Origin: Nocardioides potassii
Lineage (GTDB): Bacteria > Actinomycetota > Actinomycetes > Propionibacteriales > Nocardioidaceae
Direction: 5' to 3'
Length of the DNA stretch: 64,000 nt
Assembly (NCBI RefSeq): GCF_021648885.1
Contig: NZ_JAKJHZ010000007.1
Coordinates: 186,001 to 250,000, forward strand
Positions 8,211 to 16,540 of this stretch are shown here, piece by piece (positions within the stretch are counted from its first letter, which is position 1; the number at the start of each line of letters is the position of its first letter). Under the pieces are notes generated by a model. That model was not told the DNA's origin. It saw only the letters and a program-made list of their open reading frames with translations, and searched no databases. A program made the translations under genes and the position numbers.

Positions 8211-11200
8211 CGTCCGGGTCGCGTACTCGACGTCGACGAACGGCACGATCTTCGCCTGCTGAGGACCGAACGACAGGTACTTCTGGTCGTTCATCCACCA
8301 CGGGTTGTTGCGGGCGATCCGCGGGATCTGGACCTGGACGATCCCGCGGTCGAGCTGCACGTTGGACAGCGCCGACGAGTACTCGATCCTGATCTCGTTC
8401 TCGCCGTCGACGAGGTAGTCGCTCACGTCGGCGACCGGGGTGCTCCAGTCGATGCCGCCCGTGTAGAGGTCGGTGCCCACGAGGGGGACCTGGTTGCCCC
8501 GGCCGTCGTCGATGGTCGGCTTGCCGACCCCTCCGACGTCCTTGCGGACCTTGGTCGGGTTGGTGGACACCTCGCCACCGACCTTCTCACCGTTGATCCA
8601 CACGACCATGGAGTCCTCGAGGTCCTTGCCGAAGTCGATGTACGCACCGGTCGCCGAGTCGGCATCCCAGTCGAACGTCGCCTCGTAGTAGCCCTTGCCG
8701 GAGACCGCCTTGCCGACCTCGGGGATGTTGTCCCAGGTGGTCAGCTTGTCGAGCTGGACGTCGATGTCGGTGACGACGGTCGACGTCTTGCGGTTGGTGG
8801 TGGTGAGGCCGTCGATCGTCTCGGTGCGGACGAGGTCGCCGGCCGTCGGGTTCGGGCGCCAGGACTTCACGTTCAGGTCCCAGCCGGTGATGTCGTAGGC
8901 CTCGGGGACCTGGACGGGCTGGCTGACCGTGGCGCCGTTGCTGAGCTCAGCGGTGACCGTGCCGCTGGACGAGGTGCGCATCGCCAGGCCGTCCTCGGTG
9001 GTGTACGCCGAGTCCGCGTTCGTGTCGACGATGTGCAGCTGCTGCTGCGCCTCGCCCGGGTTGACCTTCTCGAAGGCCAGCAGGGCGATGTTGTCGTAGT
9101 CCAGGTCGATCGGGACGATCGTCTTGCCGTCCTCCCAGCGGAAGTCGGCGAGCTGGGTGGTCTCACCGGTCCAGGAGTCGATCGTGTACGGGATGAACAG
9201 ACCGTTCTGGACGATGTCGGTCTTGATGTTCTGCCCGTGCGTCGCCGCGCGGATCACGGCCCGGTTGCTCTTGTCGAGGTAGTTGGCCGGGTCGTAGTTG
9301 TAGACGTAGAGGTACTGGTTGCCCTCGTCGTCCTCGCGGGTCTGCGTGAGCAGCTGCAGGTTGGGCTCGGAGTAGCCGCTGTAGGGCTCGACGCCGAGCT
9401 CCTGGAGCTTCTCCAGCACGTTGTCGTCGTAGCCGCCGGCCTGGGCGCTGAAGTAGTCGATGTCGTCGTAGACCGTGGCCTGACGGACGGTCGGGAGCGT
9501 CTTGAGCTCGTCCATCACCTTCTTGAGCGCCTTGTCCTTGCCGTCGTTGAACGGCGTCCGGTTGCCGGCGTTCTCGAGCACGACGACCTTGAGGCCCTGC
9601 TTGGCCCACTTGAGGAGGCGGTTGGCCGCCTCGAGGTCGAGCCAGTCCTGGTAGAGCACGACGGCCTTGTAGCCGGCCTTCTCGATCGTCTTCGTCTGGG
9701 GGTCGAACCGGACGTCGTCGTCGAAGAGGAACTTCGGGCTGAAGTAGTCGTAGGTGTAGCCGTTGTCCTGCAGCTCGGTGGACCGGTAGTAGACGCCCTG
9801 GTGCGCGTACTGCCAGTTCATGTTCGCGTTGTCGCTGCCGATGCCGGCGTTGTAGGCGACGCCGTGGATCCACTTCTGGTTGATGAAGCCGACGTCGGTG
9901 CGGCTCTTGCCGGTCTGCATCAGCTGCTGGACGCGACCCATGTGGGCGTTGAACTCGTCGTAGTCCGAGTAACCCGGGTTGCGGGTGCCGAGCTGGCGGA
10001 AGCCGGTCGAGTTGTGACCGGGCCAGTTGAAGCTTCCGTAGCTGTAGCCCGCACCCCACACGTGCCAGACGATGCGCTGGAAGCCGGCGGCGTACTGGGC
10101 GTAGGCGTCGTGGAGGTCCATCTGCCGGGTGCCGTTGTAGGCCGGGAGCTGCGCGCCCGTCTCGGTCGAGAGGACCTTGTTCTCCAGCTTGGCGCCGCCG
10201 GTCCAGAGACGAAGGATGTCGACGTTGTTGTACTGGTTGTAGTTCTCGGCCTCGGGGTAGTCGACGTCCATGATGGGCTCCGACATCTCGATCGGACGTC
10301 CGTAGGAGATCTGGGCGCGGGTCTCGATGCCCACCGAGTTCAGCCAGGTCTTGAGCGGGCGCAGCATGCGCTCGCGGTAGAGGCTGGTCAGCACGTCCTG
10401 GTAGTCGTTGATGATGCCCTGCCGCTTGATCTCGGCGCCGGCCATCTTGTAGGTGCCGGTGTTGCGCACCTCGTGGTACGGCGTGAACGGGCTGGCGTTC
10501 GTGCCCTGGAAGAGGAACAGGTAGGGCGTGATGTCGTAGCCCTTGCGGCGCTTGAACTCCGCCGCCATGTCCTCCGACCACCACGTCGCGCCGCCGGTGC
10601 CGAAGTTGATCTCGAGGGAGTCCATGAAGAGCTGGACGTCACCCTCGGCGATCTTCGCGCGCAGCGCCGGGTCGGCGAGGTAGTGCTGCTCCCAGTAGGC
10701 GCGGAGCGCCTGCACGCCGCGCGTGTCGAAGTAGTTCGTCGCGTAGGCGGGCTGGGCCGACGGGCTGGACGAGTGGTAGGTGCCCTCGGTCCACACGCCG
10801 AAGATCCGGTAGGTGCCGTCGCTGGGCGCGGTCCAGCTGAGGTTCTGGGTCCACACGTCGGCCCCGGGGGTGACCTGCGCCTTGAGGTCGATGTAGCTGT
10901 TCGGGTCGACCTCGTCGCCCTGGGTGACCTTGTAGGCGTAGGCGGTGATGAACTTCGCGCCCGCCCGGCGGGCGTTGGCCGGCGGGGCCGGGACGACGGT
11001 GGCGGCCTGCCCGGCCGCCACGGTGCCCGTGCCGAGCGTGATGTTCTGCATCGCCTGCTGGCTGGCCGGGTCGAGGCCCGGCACGTTGGACGTCGCCCAG
11101 TTGGTGCCCGACGTGAGGTAGACCGCCATGCCCAGGTCGAGCAGCTTGTTCATCATCAGGTTCCACTTGTGCGTCCACATCTCCGACCCGTAGGCGTAGG

Positions 11201-11561
11201 TGGCGTCAGGAGCTGCGTTGTCGCTCTGCATGCACAGCTCGACACCGCGGTAGCCGGCGTCGTAGAGGGCCTGGATCTCCTCCAGCAGCGACTCGTCGGT
11301 GTTGGCGGCCTCGCCGAGCCACCACCGCACGTCGGTGCTGTAGACCCGGTCGGGGTCGATGTACTTCGCCTCGAGCTCCTGCGCGAACTCGGACGACTTC
11401 TTCACCGCGGGCGACTGCAGGGCGGTCGTGGTGGTCGACGTCGTGTCGTTGGCGTACGAGCTCGCGCTGGTGGCCAGGACCGCGGCCGGTGAGGCCAGTC
11501 CGAGCGCCAGGGCTGCTGTGAACAAGCAGGTCGCGGACCTGTTCGTCAGGGTGGATCTCAC
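7866..11561 (-). CDS. Secreted GH106-like glycoside hydrolase (probable alpha-L-rhamnosidase)
   Basis: About 1231 residues from a GTG at 11561 with AAGGAG seven bases upstream; the ATG 24 bases earlier has no such site. An N-terminal signal peptide has a basic stretch, a hydrophobic core and an Ala-rich exit. The catalytic part begins around residue 60 with DVRWWLGEA, followed by GYRGVELCMQSD and YLTSGTNWATSNVPG, which fit the GH106 rhamnosidase family. A lectin-like beta-sandwich (about 925-1090, YYEATFDWDA...VWINGEKVGG) follows, then a Pro/Thr linker and an 88-residue C-terminal module shared with the other two hydrolases of this locus. The product is expected to cut terminal rhamnose outside the cell. 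Substrate specificity is not deducible. A LacI-type site lies 88 bp before the start. Confidence 0.8.
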   Translation of the reverse strand: MRSTLTNRSATCLFTAALALGLASPAAVLATSASSYANDTTSTTTTALQSPAVKKSSEFAQELEAKYIDPDRVYSTDVRWWLGEAANTDESLLEEIQALYDAGYRGVELCMQSDNAAPDATYAYGSEMWTHKWNLMMNKLLDLGMAVYLTSGTNWATSNVPGLDPASQQAMQNITLGTGTVAAGQAATVVPAPPANARRAGAKFITAYAYKVTQGDEVDPNSYIDLKAQVTPGADVWTQNLSWTAPSDGTYRIFGVWTEGTYHSSSPSAQPAYATNYFDTRGVQALRAYWEQHYLADPALRAKIAEGDVQLFMDSLEINFGTGGATWWSEDMAAEFKRRKGYDITPYLFLFQGTNASPFTPYHEVRNTGTYKMAGAEIKRQGIINDYQDVLTSLYRERMLRPLKTWLNSVGIETRAQISYGRPIEMSEPIMDVDYPEAENYNQYNNVDILRLWTGGAKLENKVLSTETGAQLPAYNGTRQMDLHDAYAQYAAGFQRIVWHVWGAGYSYGSFNWPGHNSTGFRQLGTRNPGYSDYDEFNAHMGRVQQLMQTGKSRTDVGFINQKWIHGVAYNAGIGSDNANMNWQYAHQGVYYRSTELQDNGYTYDYFSPKFLFDDDVRFDPQTKTIEKAGYKAVVLYQDWLDLEAANRLLKWAKQGLKVVVLENAGNRTPFNDGKDKALKKVMDELKTLPTVRQATVYDDIDYFSAQAGGYDDNVLEKLQELGVEPYSGYSEPNLQLLTQTREDDEGNQYLYVYNYDPANYLDKSNRAVIRAATHGQNIKTDIVQNGLFIPYTIDSWTGETTQLADFRWEDGKTIVPIDLDYDNIALLAFEKVNPGEAQQQLHIVDTNADSAYTTEDGLAMRTSSSGTVTAELSNGATVSQPVQVPEAYDITGWDLNVKSWRPNPTAGDLVRTETIDGLTTTNRKTSTVVTDIDVQLDKLTTWDNIPEVGKAVSGKGYYEATFDWDADSATGAYIDFGKDLEDSMVVWINGEKVGGEVSTNPTKVRKDVGGVGKPTIDDGRGNQVPLVGTDLYTGGIDWSTPVADVSDYLVDGENEIRIEYSSALSNVQLDRGIVQVQIPRIARNNPWWMNDQKYLSFGPQQAKIVPFVDVEYATRTVPPVPPTTGPPTTAPPTTVPPVTLPPQAAAKVRVKDKVRAGKMLKIRGRDLAVNKVSITLGGKKLGTAKVEDGRFVVVRKVPKNLSGKAVLRVLDRTGDVLVRATVKVLKRKAA

Positions 11562-11880
11562 GTGGGTGCTCCTTCGGCTGTGCATGGTTCCGAGCGAGGC
11601 ATCGCGGCGCGATGAGGGTCCCCGGACTCGATCGGGGCCGCTCGTTCCTGAAACGATTCAGCGGGCGGCCCCCACACTGTGGTCGGCGTCACACCTCGAC
11701 GGCAATGGGTGCGTCCGGTTCCGGACACCTGCGAGAGCCGATACGGGGTATCCGCGGATCACATGGACGGGACAGGTGCCCTCCGCCGATGGGCATTGAT
11801 ACGTTCCGCAACCACCGCCGGTTCCGCGTCGGCTCTCGACGTGGTGCCGCGGACGCGGCAGAGTCGACCAAGGAGGACCC
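11562..11880. promoter_or_regulatory. Divergent regulatory region with a LacI-type site and palindromes
   Basis: This 319-bp gap separates the leftward hydrolase gene from the rightward LysR gene. It holds TGAAACGATTCA at 11649-11660, a degenerate copy of the operator at 19939 and 34558. Nearer the LysR gene are GTCCGG-TT-CCGGAC (11713-11726) and GATAC-GGG-GTATC (11740-11752), candidate LysR sites. No other gene is seen here. Exact promoters could not be assigned. Confidence 0.5.
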
Positions 11881-12828
11881 GTGATCGACCATGCCCGCCT
11901 GCGGCGGCTCGACCTGAACCTCGTGCACTCGCTGGACAGCCTGCTGCGCGAGCGGAACGTGTCGAGGGCGGCCGCGTCCGTCGGTGTCAGCCAGCCCGTG
12001 ATGAGCGCGGCGCTCGCGCGGCTGCGGAGGCACTTCGACGACGAGCTGCTGGTTCGTCGTGGCAACGCCTACGAGCTCACGTCCTTCGCGAAGCAGCTGC
12101 AGCCGGCCGTCACGGATGCGCTCCGGGCCGTCGACCGCGTCGTCGCGGCGAAGACGACGTTCGACCCCGACGTGGAGCACGAGTTCACGGTCGTGTGCGG
12201 CGAGGTCCTGGCAGCCATGCTCCTCCCCCGTCTCTGCCTCGCGATCCAGGAAGCAGCGCCCGCCAGCAGGATGCGCGTCGTCGAGCCCGGCCAGCTGCGC
12301 AACGTCGACATCGCCGACCACCTCGCGGCGAGCGTGGACGGCGTGTTCCTCCCCCATGGCTGGTTGTCCGGGCTCGAGAGCATCGACGTCCTCGAGGACC
12401 AGTGGGTCTTCGTCGTCGCCGCGGATGATCCTGCGGAGCGGCTCGACGTCGACGACCTCAACACCCGTCCATGGGTTGTCGCCCAGGTCGGCGAGCGGGA
12501 CGTCGCGCGGGGGATGCAGCAGATCCTCGCCGCCGGCGTCCGGCCGCGGACCGAGGTCATCGTGAGCGGCTCGATGAGCATGCCCTTCTTCCTGCGGGAC
12601 AGCTCGCGGGTGGCGGTCATGGGTCGAAGGCTAATTACCGAGATGGGGCACCTATACGGCATCCGCGAGATCCCAGGGCCGTGGGAGCTCGACACCCTGC
12701 GCACGGCCTTCTGGTGGCACGCGAGCCGCCGCGACGACCCCGCCCACCTCTGGCTGCGCCAGATGGTGGGCGGGCTGCTCGAGTCCGACGTCCGCTCTGC
12801 AGCAGACGACACCGGGCAACGGCCCTAG
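11881..12828 (+). CDS. LysR-family transcriptional regulator
   Basis: Protein of 315 residues, normal for the family, starting at a GTG with AAGGAGG immediately upstream. The N-terminal winged helix-turn-helix (about residues 9-68) reads LDSLLRERNVSRAAASVGVS, then QPVMSAALARLRRHFDDELL, as in the NodD/LinR branch. The effector domain (about 95-300) is of ordinary length. It is divergent from the first GH106-like gene and convergent with the GH78-like gene, so it probably regulates secreted rhamnoside degradation or responds to a product. The ligand is unknown. Confidence 0.9.
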   Translation: MIDHARLRRLDLNLVHSLDSLLRERNVSRAAASVGVSQPVMSAALARLRRHFDDELLVRRGNAYELTSFAKQLQPAVTDALRAVDRVVAAKTTFDPDVEHEFTVVCGEVLAAMLLPRLCLAIQEAAPASRMRVVEPGQLRNVDIADHLAASVDGVFLPHGWLSGLESIDVLEDQWVFVVAADDPAERLDVDDLNTRPWVVAQVGERDVARGMQQILAAGVRPRTEVIVSGSMSMPFFLRDSSRVAVMGRRLITEMGHLYGIREIPGPWELDTLRTAFWWHASRRDDPAHLWLRQMVGGLLESDVRSAADDTGQRP

Positions 12829-12847
12829 TCCATCCGGACATGAGACA

Positions 12848-12876
12848 GGGGGTCACGCCCGCACGGCGTGACCCCC
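12848..12876. terminator. Hairpin between convergent LysR and GH78-like genes
   Basis: Perfect 12-bp arms (GGGGGTCACGCC and its complement) with loop CGCAC. It ends the LysR transcript and the hydrolase transcript alike. The stem differs from the one at 7810 by a compensating base pair, so base pairing has been kept. Confidence 0.78.
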
Positions 12877-12901
12877 CGCTGCTGGCGGCTGGGACCCTCT
12901 C

Positions 12902-13245
12902 TCAGGCCGCCTTCCTCCTCAGCACCTTGACGGTGGTCCGGACGAGCACGTCGCCGGAGCGGTCCAGCACCCGCAGCACCGCCTTGCCGGAGAGGTTCTT
13001 CGGCACCTTGCGAGTCACGGCGAACCTGCCGTCCTCCACCTTGGCGGTGCCGAGCTTCTTGCCACCCAGGGTGATGCTCACCTTCGTCGCCGACAGGTCA
13101 CGCCCGCGGATCTTGAGCATCTTCCCGGCGCGGACCTTGTCCTTGACCCGGACCTTGCCGGCTGCCTGCGGGGGCAGCGTCACCGGCGGGACCGTGGTCG
13201 GCGGAACCGTGGTCGGCGGACCGGTCGTCGGCGGGACCGGGGTTG
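12902..13245 (-). repeat. Shared 3' module, copy 2
   Basis: Same linker and C-terminal domain as at 7866 and 16194, but attached here to a GH78-type enzyme rather than a GH106-type one. Confidence 0.8.
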
Positions 13246-16081
13246 CGCCGGGCTTGGAGGTGAAGGTGAAGGTGCCGGCGTCGACGGCGTACACGTCGTA
13301 CCCGGGCTCCCTGCGCCGCAACGTGGCTCCGGGGGTGGTGGCGGCGCTCGTGGCGTTCTCGGTCCCGAGCGGGACCCACACCTCGCCCGATGCGCCGTCG
13401 GGCGCGGTCACCTCGAGCTCGTACGCCTTGCCGTCTCGCGACCAGGACACCTCGATCGGTCCCTGAGGCGTGGGGACTTGTCCCTTGCTCCACTCCAGGC
13501 CACCGGACGTCGGCTTGACCCGCCAGGTCTTGTAGCCGGGGTCCACCGGCTGCACGCCGAGCACGTAGGTGGAGAGCTGCCAGGTAGGCCCGGTGGCCCA
13601 CCCGTGGGCCAGACTGGTGTTCGAGTCCTTGATCGTGCCGTCCGGGGAGAAGTTCTCCCACAGGGCGCCGGAGTAGAACGGGTTGTCGCGGTCGACCATC
13701 TTGTCCCACACGTTGTGCATCAGGTCGATCGCCTCGTCCGCGTCCCCGGACTCGAACCGCGCAGCAGTCTCGAACCCGGTTACGAACGGACTCACGAGCG
13801 AGCTGTAGTTGGCGTCAGCGGTGAAGGGCTGAGGGCCCTCCTCCCCCCTCAGGTTGTCTCGCAAGAAGCCGAGCACCCCGGCAGCCTTGGTCGGGTCGAC
13901 GACTCCGTACAGGACCGCCAACGCGTTGGCGTCCTGCGCGGTCGCGCTGCCCGAGTGCGTCCCGTTGTCGACGGTGCTCAGGCGGTAGACGCCGCGCGCC
14001 TGGTCGAACAGGCGGTTGTTGATGGCGGTGCGGGTGCGGGCGGCCTTTGCCGACCACGCGTCGGCGTCTGCCTGCCAGCTGACGCGCTGAGCTCCAGTGG
14101 CGCCGTTAGCAAGGGACTGTGCCAGCCACGCCGCCTCGCTGAGCGCCCGGTAGTAGACGATGTTGGTGGAGGCCACGGCGCCAGGCTTGCCGCCGTCGTA
14201 GTAGTCCCAGTCGCGGCCGTCGTTACCCGCGGTGGTGACCACGAGCCCGTCGTCGTTCTCGAGGGTGGCATTCCAGCCGAGCTGGTTCTTGACCTCGTCG
14301 TACTGGTCGATCGCGAACGGACGGTCGCCGCTGTGACGGAAGTAGTCGACCAGGTTGAGCACGTGGTACATCGAGTACGACGTGGAGTAGAAGCCGGATA
14401 CGGGCGGCGTGGACGTCCAGTTGCCGGAGTCGCCGTTGACCGAGCCGTTGGCGTTCTCCGAGTCACCGAAGACCTTGATCGAGTTCCTCATGTAGTCCGA
14501 CCCGAGGGCTCCGTAGCCGAACGCCGCGTAGGTCGTGCGCCCTTGGGGCAGGAGGTCGCCGATCCAGATCCGACGGTCCCGCTTGGCGCCGTCGAGCACC
14601 ACGCCGATCGTGCTACCCGGCTGGACTCCGGCGGGGGCCATGTTGGTGTCCAGCGTGTAGGCCCCGCTGTACCACATGTCGTTGAGCTGCTCGTCGTTCG
14701 ACAGGAACCAGCCGGCGTAGTCGTCCGCGTCGTAGTTGGGGAACTTCGAGTCGATGCCAGCGGCGGAGATCTCGATGGTCCCTGGAGTGGTCAGGGTCAG
14801 TGCGTGGAAGCGCACGCCGCCCTGCAGCTGGTTGGCGGGCGTGGTGAACCGGCCCGGGGCAGAGACGTTGGTCGTCCGGTTGCGCGCACTCGCGGTGCCC
14901 GTGCCGGCGAACTGCACGCTGTCACCGACGACGTTGCCGGGCGATCCGGTCACCGAAGACCCGAGGTCCTGCGCGGCAGTGAGCGGCGAGCTCAGCGTGA
15001 GGCCGGTGCCCGGGGTCATGACCGGGGCTCCCTTGGGGAAGCTCCGCGAAGCTGCCGGGGTGAAGCCGATGCCCGGCCCGTGGAACTCGACCGGAGCAGC
15101 GTTGGCGTGGGCGGAGGCGAGGGCGGTGACCCCGATGCCGGTCCCGTTGGCGCCAGGCGTGCCGACCGAGGTGACGGTGACGGTCTCTCCGTCGAGGACG
15201 AGCTGGTCCCCGACCTGGAACGCCGCCTGACCGAAGCATCCGAAGCCCTCGTAGCACTGCTGGCCGTTGCCCTCGACCTTGATGTTCGTCGCACCGGCGG
15301 TTGCCGGGGTGGCCAGGACCGTGGCGAACGAGGCGCGGCCGACCGAGGCGATCGTCACCTTCTCGCGGTCAGCGCCCTCTCCGAGGTAGAGGTCGTTGCC
15401 CACCGTGTAGCCGGCGACGCTCGAGACCTCGACCCGGGTCGCGCCCGCAGGCACCGGCGCGAAGGCAGGGTTGACCGTGGCGGCGGTGCCGACGGCGGAG
15501 ATCTGCACCGTCTGGGCAGCCGCGCCGGTCCCGACCGTGAGGTCCTGCCCGCGCACGAAGTTCGCGACGCTGTCGACCTTGAGGTTGGCGGCACCGGCCG
15601 GAGCCGTGAGGACCAGGCGCGTGGAACCCTTCCGGAGCAGGAAGTCGAGGGACTCGCTGTAGGCCGCCCGGACACCGACGGACGTCGATCCGGTGGCCGG
15701 GGTGACGGAGGTGGCCTCGAGGAACGGGAGACCGTTGACCACGCGCCCGTAGTCCAGGATCACCGTCGGCGCGAGGCCCTGCCCATCCCAGGTGAGGGTG
15801 GCGGACCCCGGGGTCTCGCCGACCAGCCTGTCGGCGTTGGTCACTCCCCCGAAGGTGGTCGTGACGACAGCGGGGTAGAGGGTGGTGGCACCGTTGCCGA
15901 GCACCTCTGCGTGCCAGGCTGCGTCGTCGGGCGCCGCCTGGGCGGCCGCGACCAGTGGCGAGCCGATCAGTGTGCCGGGCATTGCGAGGACGGCCACACT
16001 GGCCGTCAACCGCGTGAGACGACGCGTGCGTCGCCTTCCCCGGGTCTGGCGGTCGCGCACGACCGCTGATTGGTGAGACAT
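12902..16081 (-). CDS. Secreted GH78-like alpha-L-rhamnosidase
   Basis: Protein of 1059 residues starting at an ATG with GAGGAG close upstream. The N-terminus is strongly basic (RGRRRTRRLTRLTASVAVL) and leads into a signal peptide. The six-hairpin catalytic domain (about 480-850) shows DGAKRDRRIWIGDL and later SLAHGWATGPTWQLSTYVLG, then a beta-sandwich, all typical of GH78. Between about residues 150 and 320 there are three copies of a roughly 45-residue unit (AGAxNLKVDSVxxFxxGxxL...VTIxSVG) inserted in the N-terminal sandwich. The C-terminus has the Pro/Thr linker and 88-residue module of its neighbours. It lies 112 bp after the upstream GH106-like gene and is probably co-transcribed with it. 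Confidence 0.82.
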   Translation of the reverse strand: MSHQSAVVRDRQTRGRRRTRRLTRLTASVAVLAMPGTLIGSPLVAAAQAAPDDAAWHAEVLGNGATTLYPAVVTTTFGGVTNADRLVGETPGSATLTWDGQGLAPTVILDYGRVVNGLPFLEATSVTPATGSTSVGVRAAYSESLDFLLRKGSTRLVLTAPAGAANLKVDSVANFVRGQDLTVGTGAAAQTVQISAVGTAATVNPAFAPVPAGATRVEVSSVAGYTVGNDLYLGEGADREKVTIASVGRASFATVLATPATAGATNIKVEGNGQQCYEGFGCFGQAAFQVGDQLVLDGETVTVTSVGTPGANGTGIGVTALASAHANAAPVEFHGPGIGFTPAASRSFPKGAPVMTPGTGLTLSSPLTAAQDLGSSVTGSPGNVVGDSVQFAGTGTASARNRTTNVSAPGRFTTPANQLQGGVRFHALTLTTPGTIEISAAGIDSKFPNYDADDYAGWFLSNDEQLNDMWYSGAYTLDTNMAPAGVQPGSTIGVVLDGAKRDRRIWIGDLLPQGRTTYAAFGYGALGSDYMRNSIKVFGDSENANGSVNGDSGNWTSTPPVSGFYSTSYSMYHVLNLVDYFRHSGDRPFAIDQYDEVKNQLGWNATLENDDGLVVTTAGNDGRDWDYYDGGKPGAVASTNIVYYRALSEAAWLAQSLANGATGAQRVSWQADADAWSAKAARTRTAINNRLFDQARGVYRLSTVDNGTHSGSATAQDANALAVLYGVVDPTKAAGVLGFLRDNLRGEEGPQPFTADANYSSLVSPFVTGFETAARFESGDADEAIDLMHNVWDKMVDRDNPFYSGALWENFSPDGTIKDSNTSLAHGWATGPTWQLSTYVLGVQPVDPGYKTWRVKPTSGGLEWSKGQVPTPQGPIEVSWSRDGKAYELEVTAPDGASGEVWVPLGTENATSAATTPGATLRRREPGYDVYAVDAGTFTFTSKPGATPVPPTTGPPTTVPPTTVPPVTLPPQAAGKVRVKDKVRAGKMLKIRGRDLSATKVSITLGGKKLGTAKVEDGRFAVTRKVPKNLSGKAVLRVLDRSGDVLVRTTVKVLRRKAA

Positions 16082-16097
16082 CTTTCTCCTCGTTCTC

Positions 16098-16110
16098 TCA
16101 GAACATCTGA
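16098..16110. promoter_or_regulatory. Small palindrome before the GH78-like gene
   Basis: TCAGA-ACA-TCTGA lies 17 bp before the start codon of the GH78-like gene. It could be a regulator site or chance; it does not match the LacI-type operators of the locus. Confidence 0.25.
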
Positions 16111-16193
16111 TGACATGTGCTTGCGCGTCTGCCGACGCCGTCGACCGCCCGGGAACGCGTGATCGCTCAGGCGAGCGGCCACGCGGTCCCGTC

Positions 16194-16540
16194 TCAGCCC
16201 TTGCTCCTCAGCACCTTCACGGTGGTCCGGACGAGCACGTCGCCGGAGCGGTCCAGCACCCGCAGCACCGCCTTGCCGGAGAGGTTCTTCGGCACCTTGC
16301 GAGTCACGACGAACCTGCCGTCCTCCACCTTGGCGGTGCCGAGCTTCTTGCCACCGAGGGTGATGCTCACCTTCGTCACCGACAGGTCACGCCCGCGGAT
16401 CTTGAGCATCTTCCCGGCGCGGACCTTGTCCCTGACCCGGACCTTGGCGGCGGCCTGTGGGGGCAGCGGCACCGGCGGGACCGTGGTCGGGGGGACCGTG
16501 GTCGGCGGAAGAGTGGACGGCGGGACCGTGGTGGGCGGCG
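16194..16540 (-). repeat. Shared 3' module, copy 3
   Basis: Same Pro/Thr linker and C-terminal domain as at 7866 and 12902, ending slightly differently (KVLRSKG). Confidence 0.8.

Noticed and set aside
7638..11492. Open frame of 1284 codons on the plus strand
   Set aside because: It is exactly antisense to the GH106-like gene. Its composition (Val/Arg/Gly/Leu/Asp) is what a GC-rich coding strand gives in reverse, and no domain is visible.
13478..16069. Open frame of 863 codons on the plus strand
   Set aside because: Antisense shadow of the GH78-like gene.
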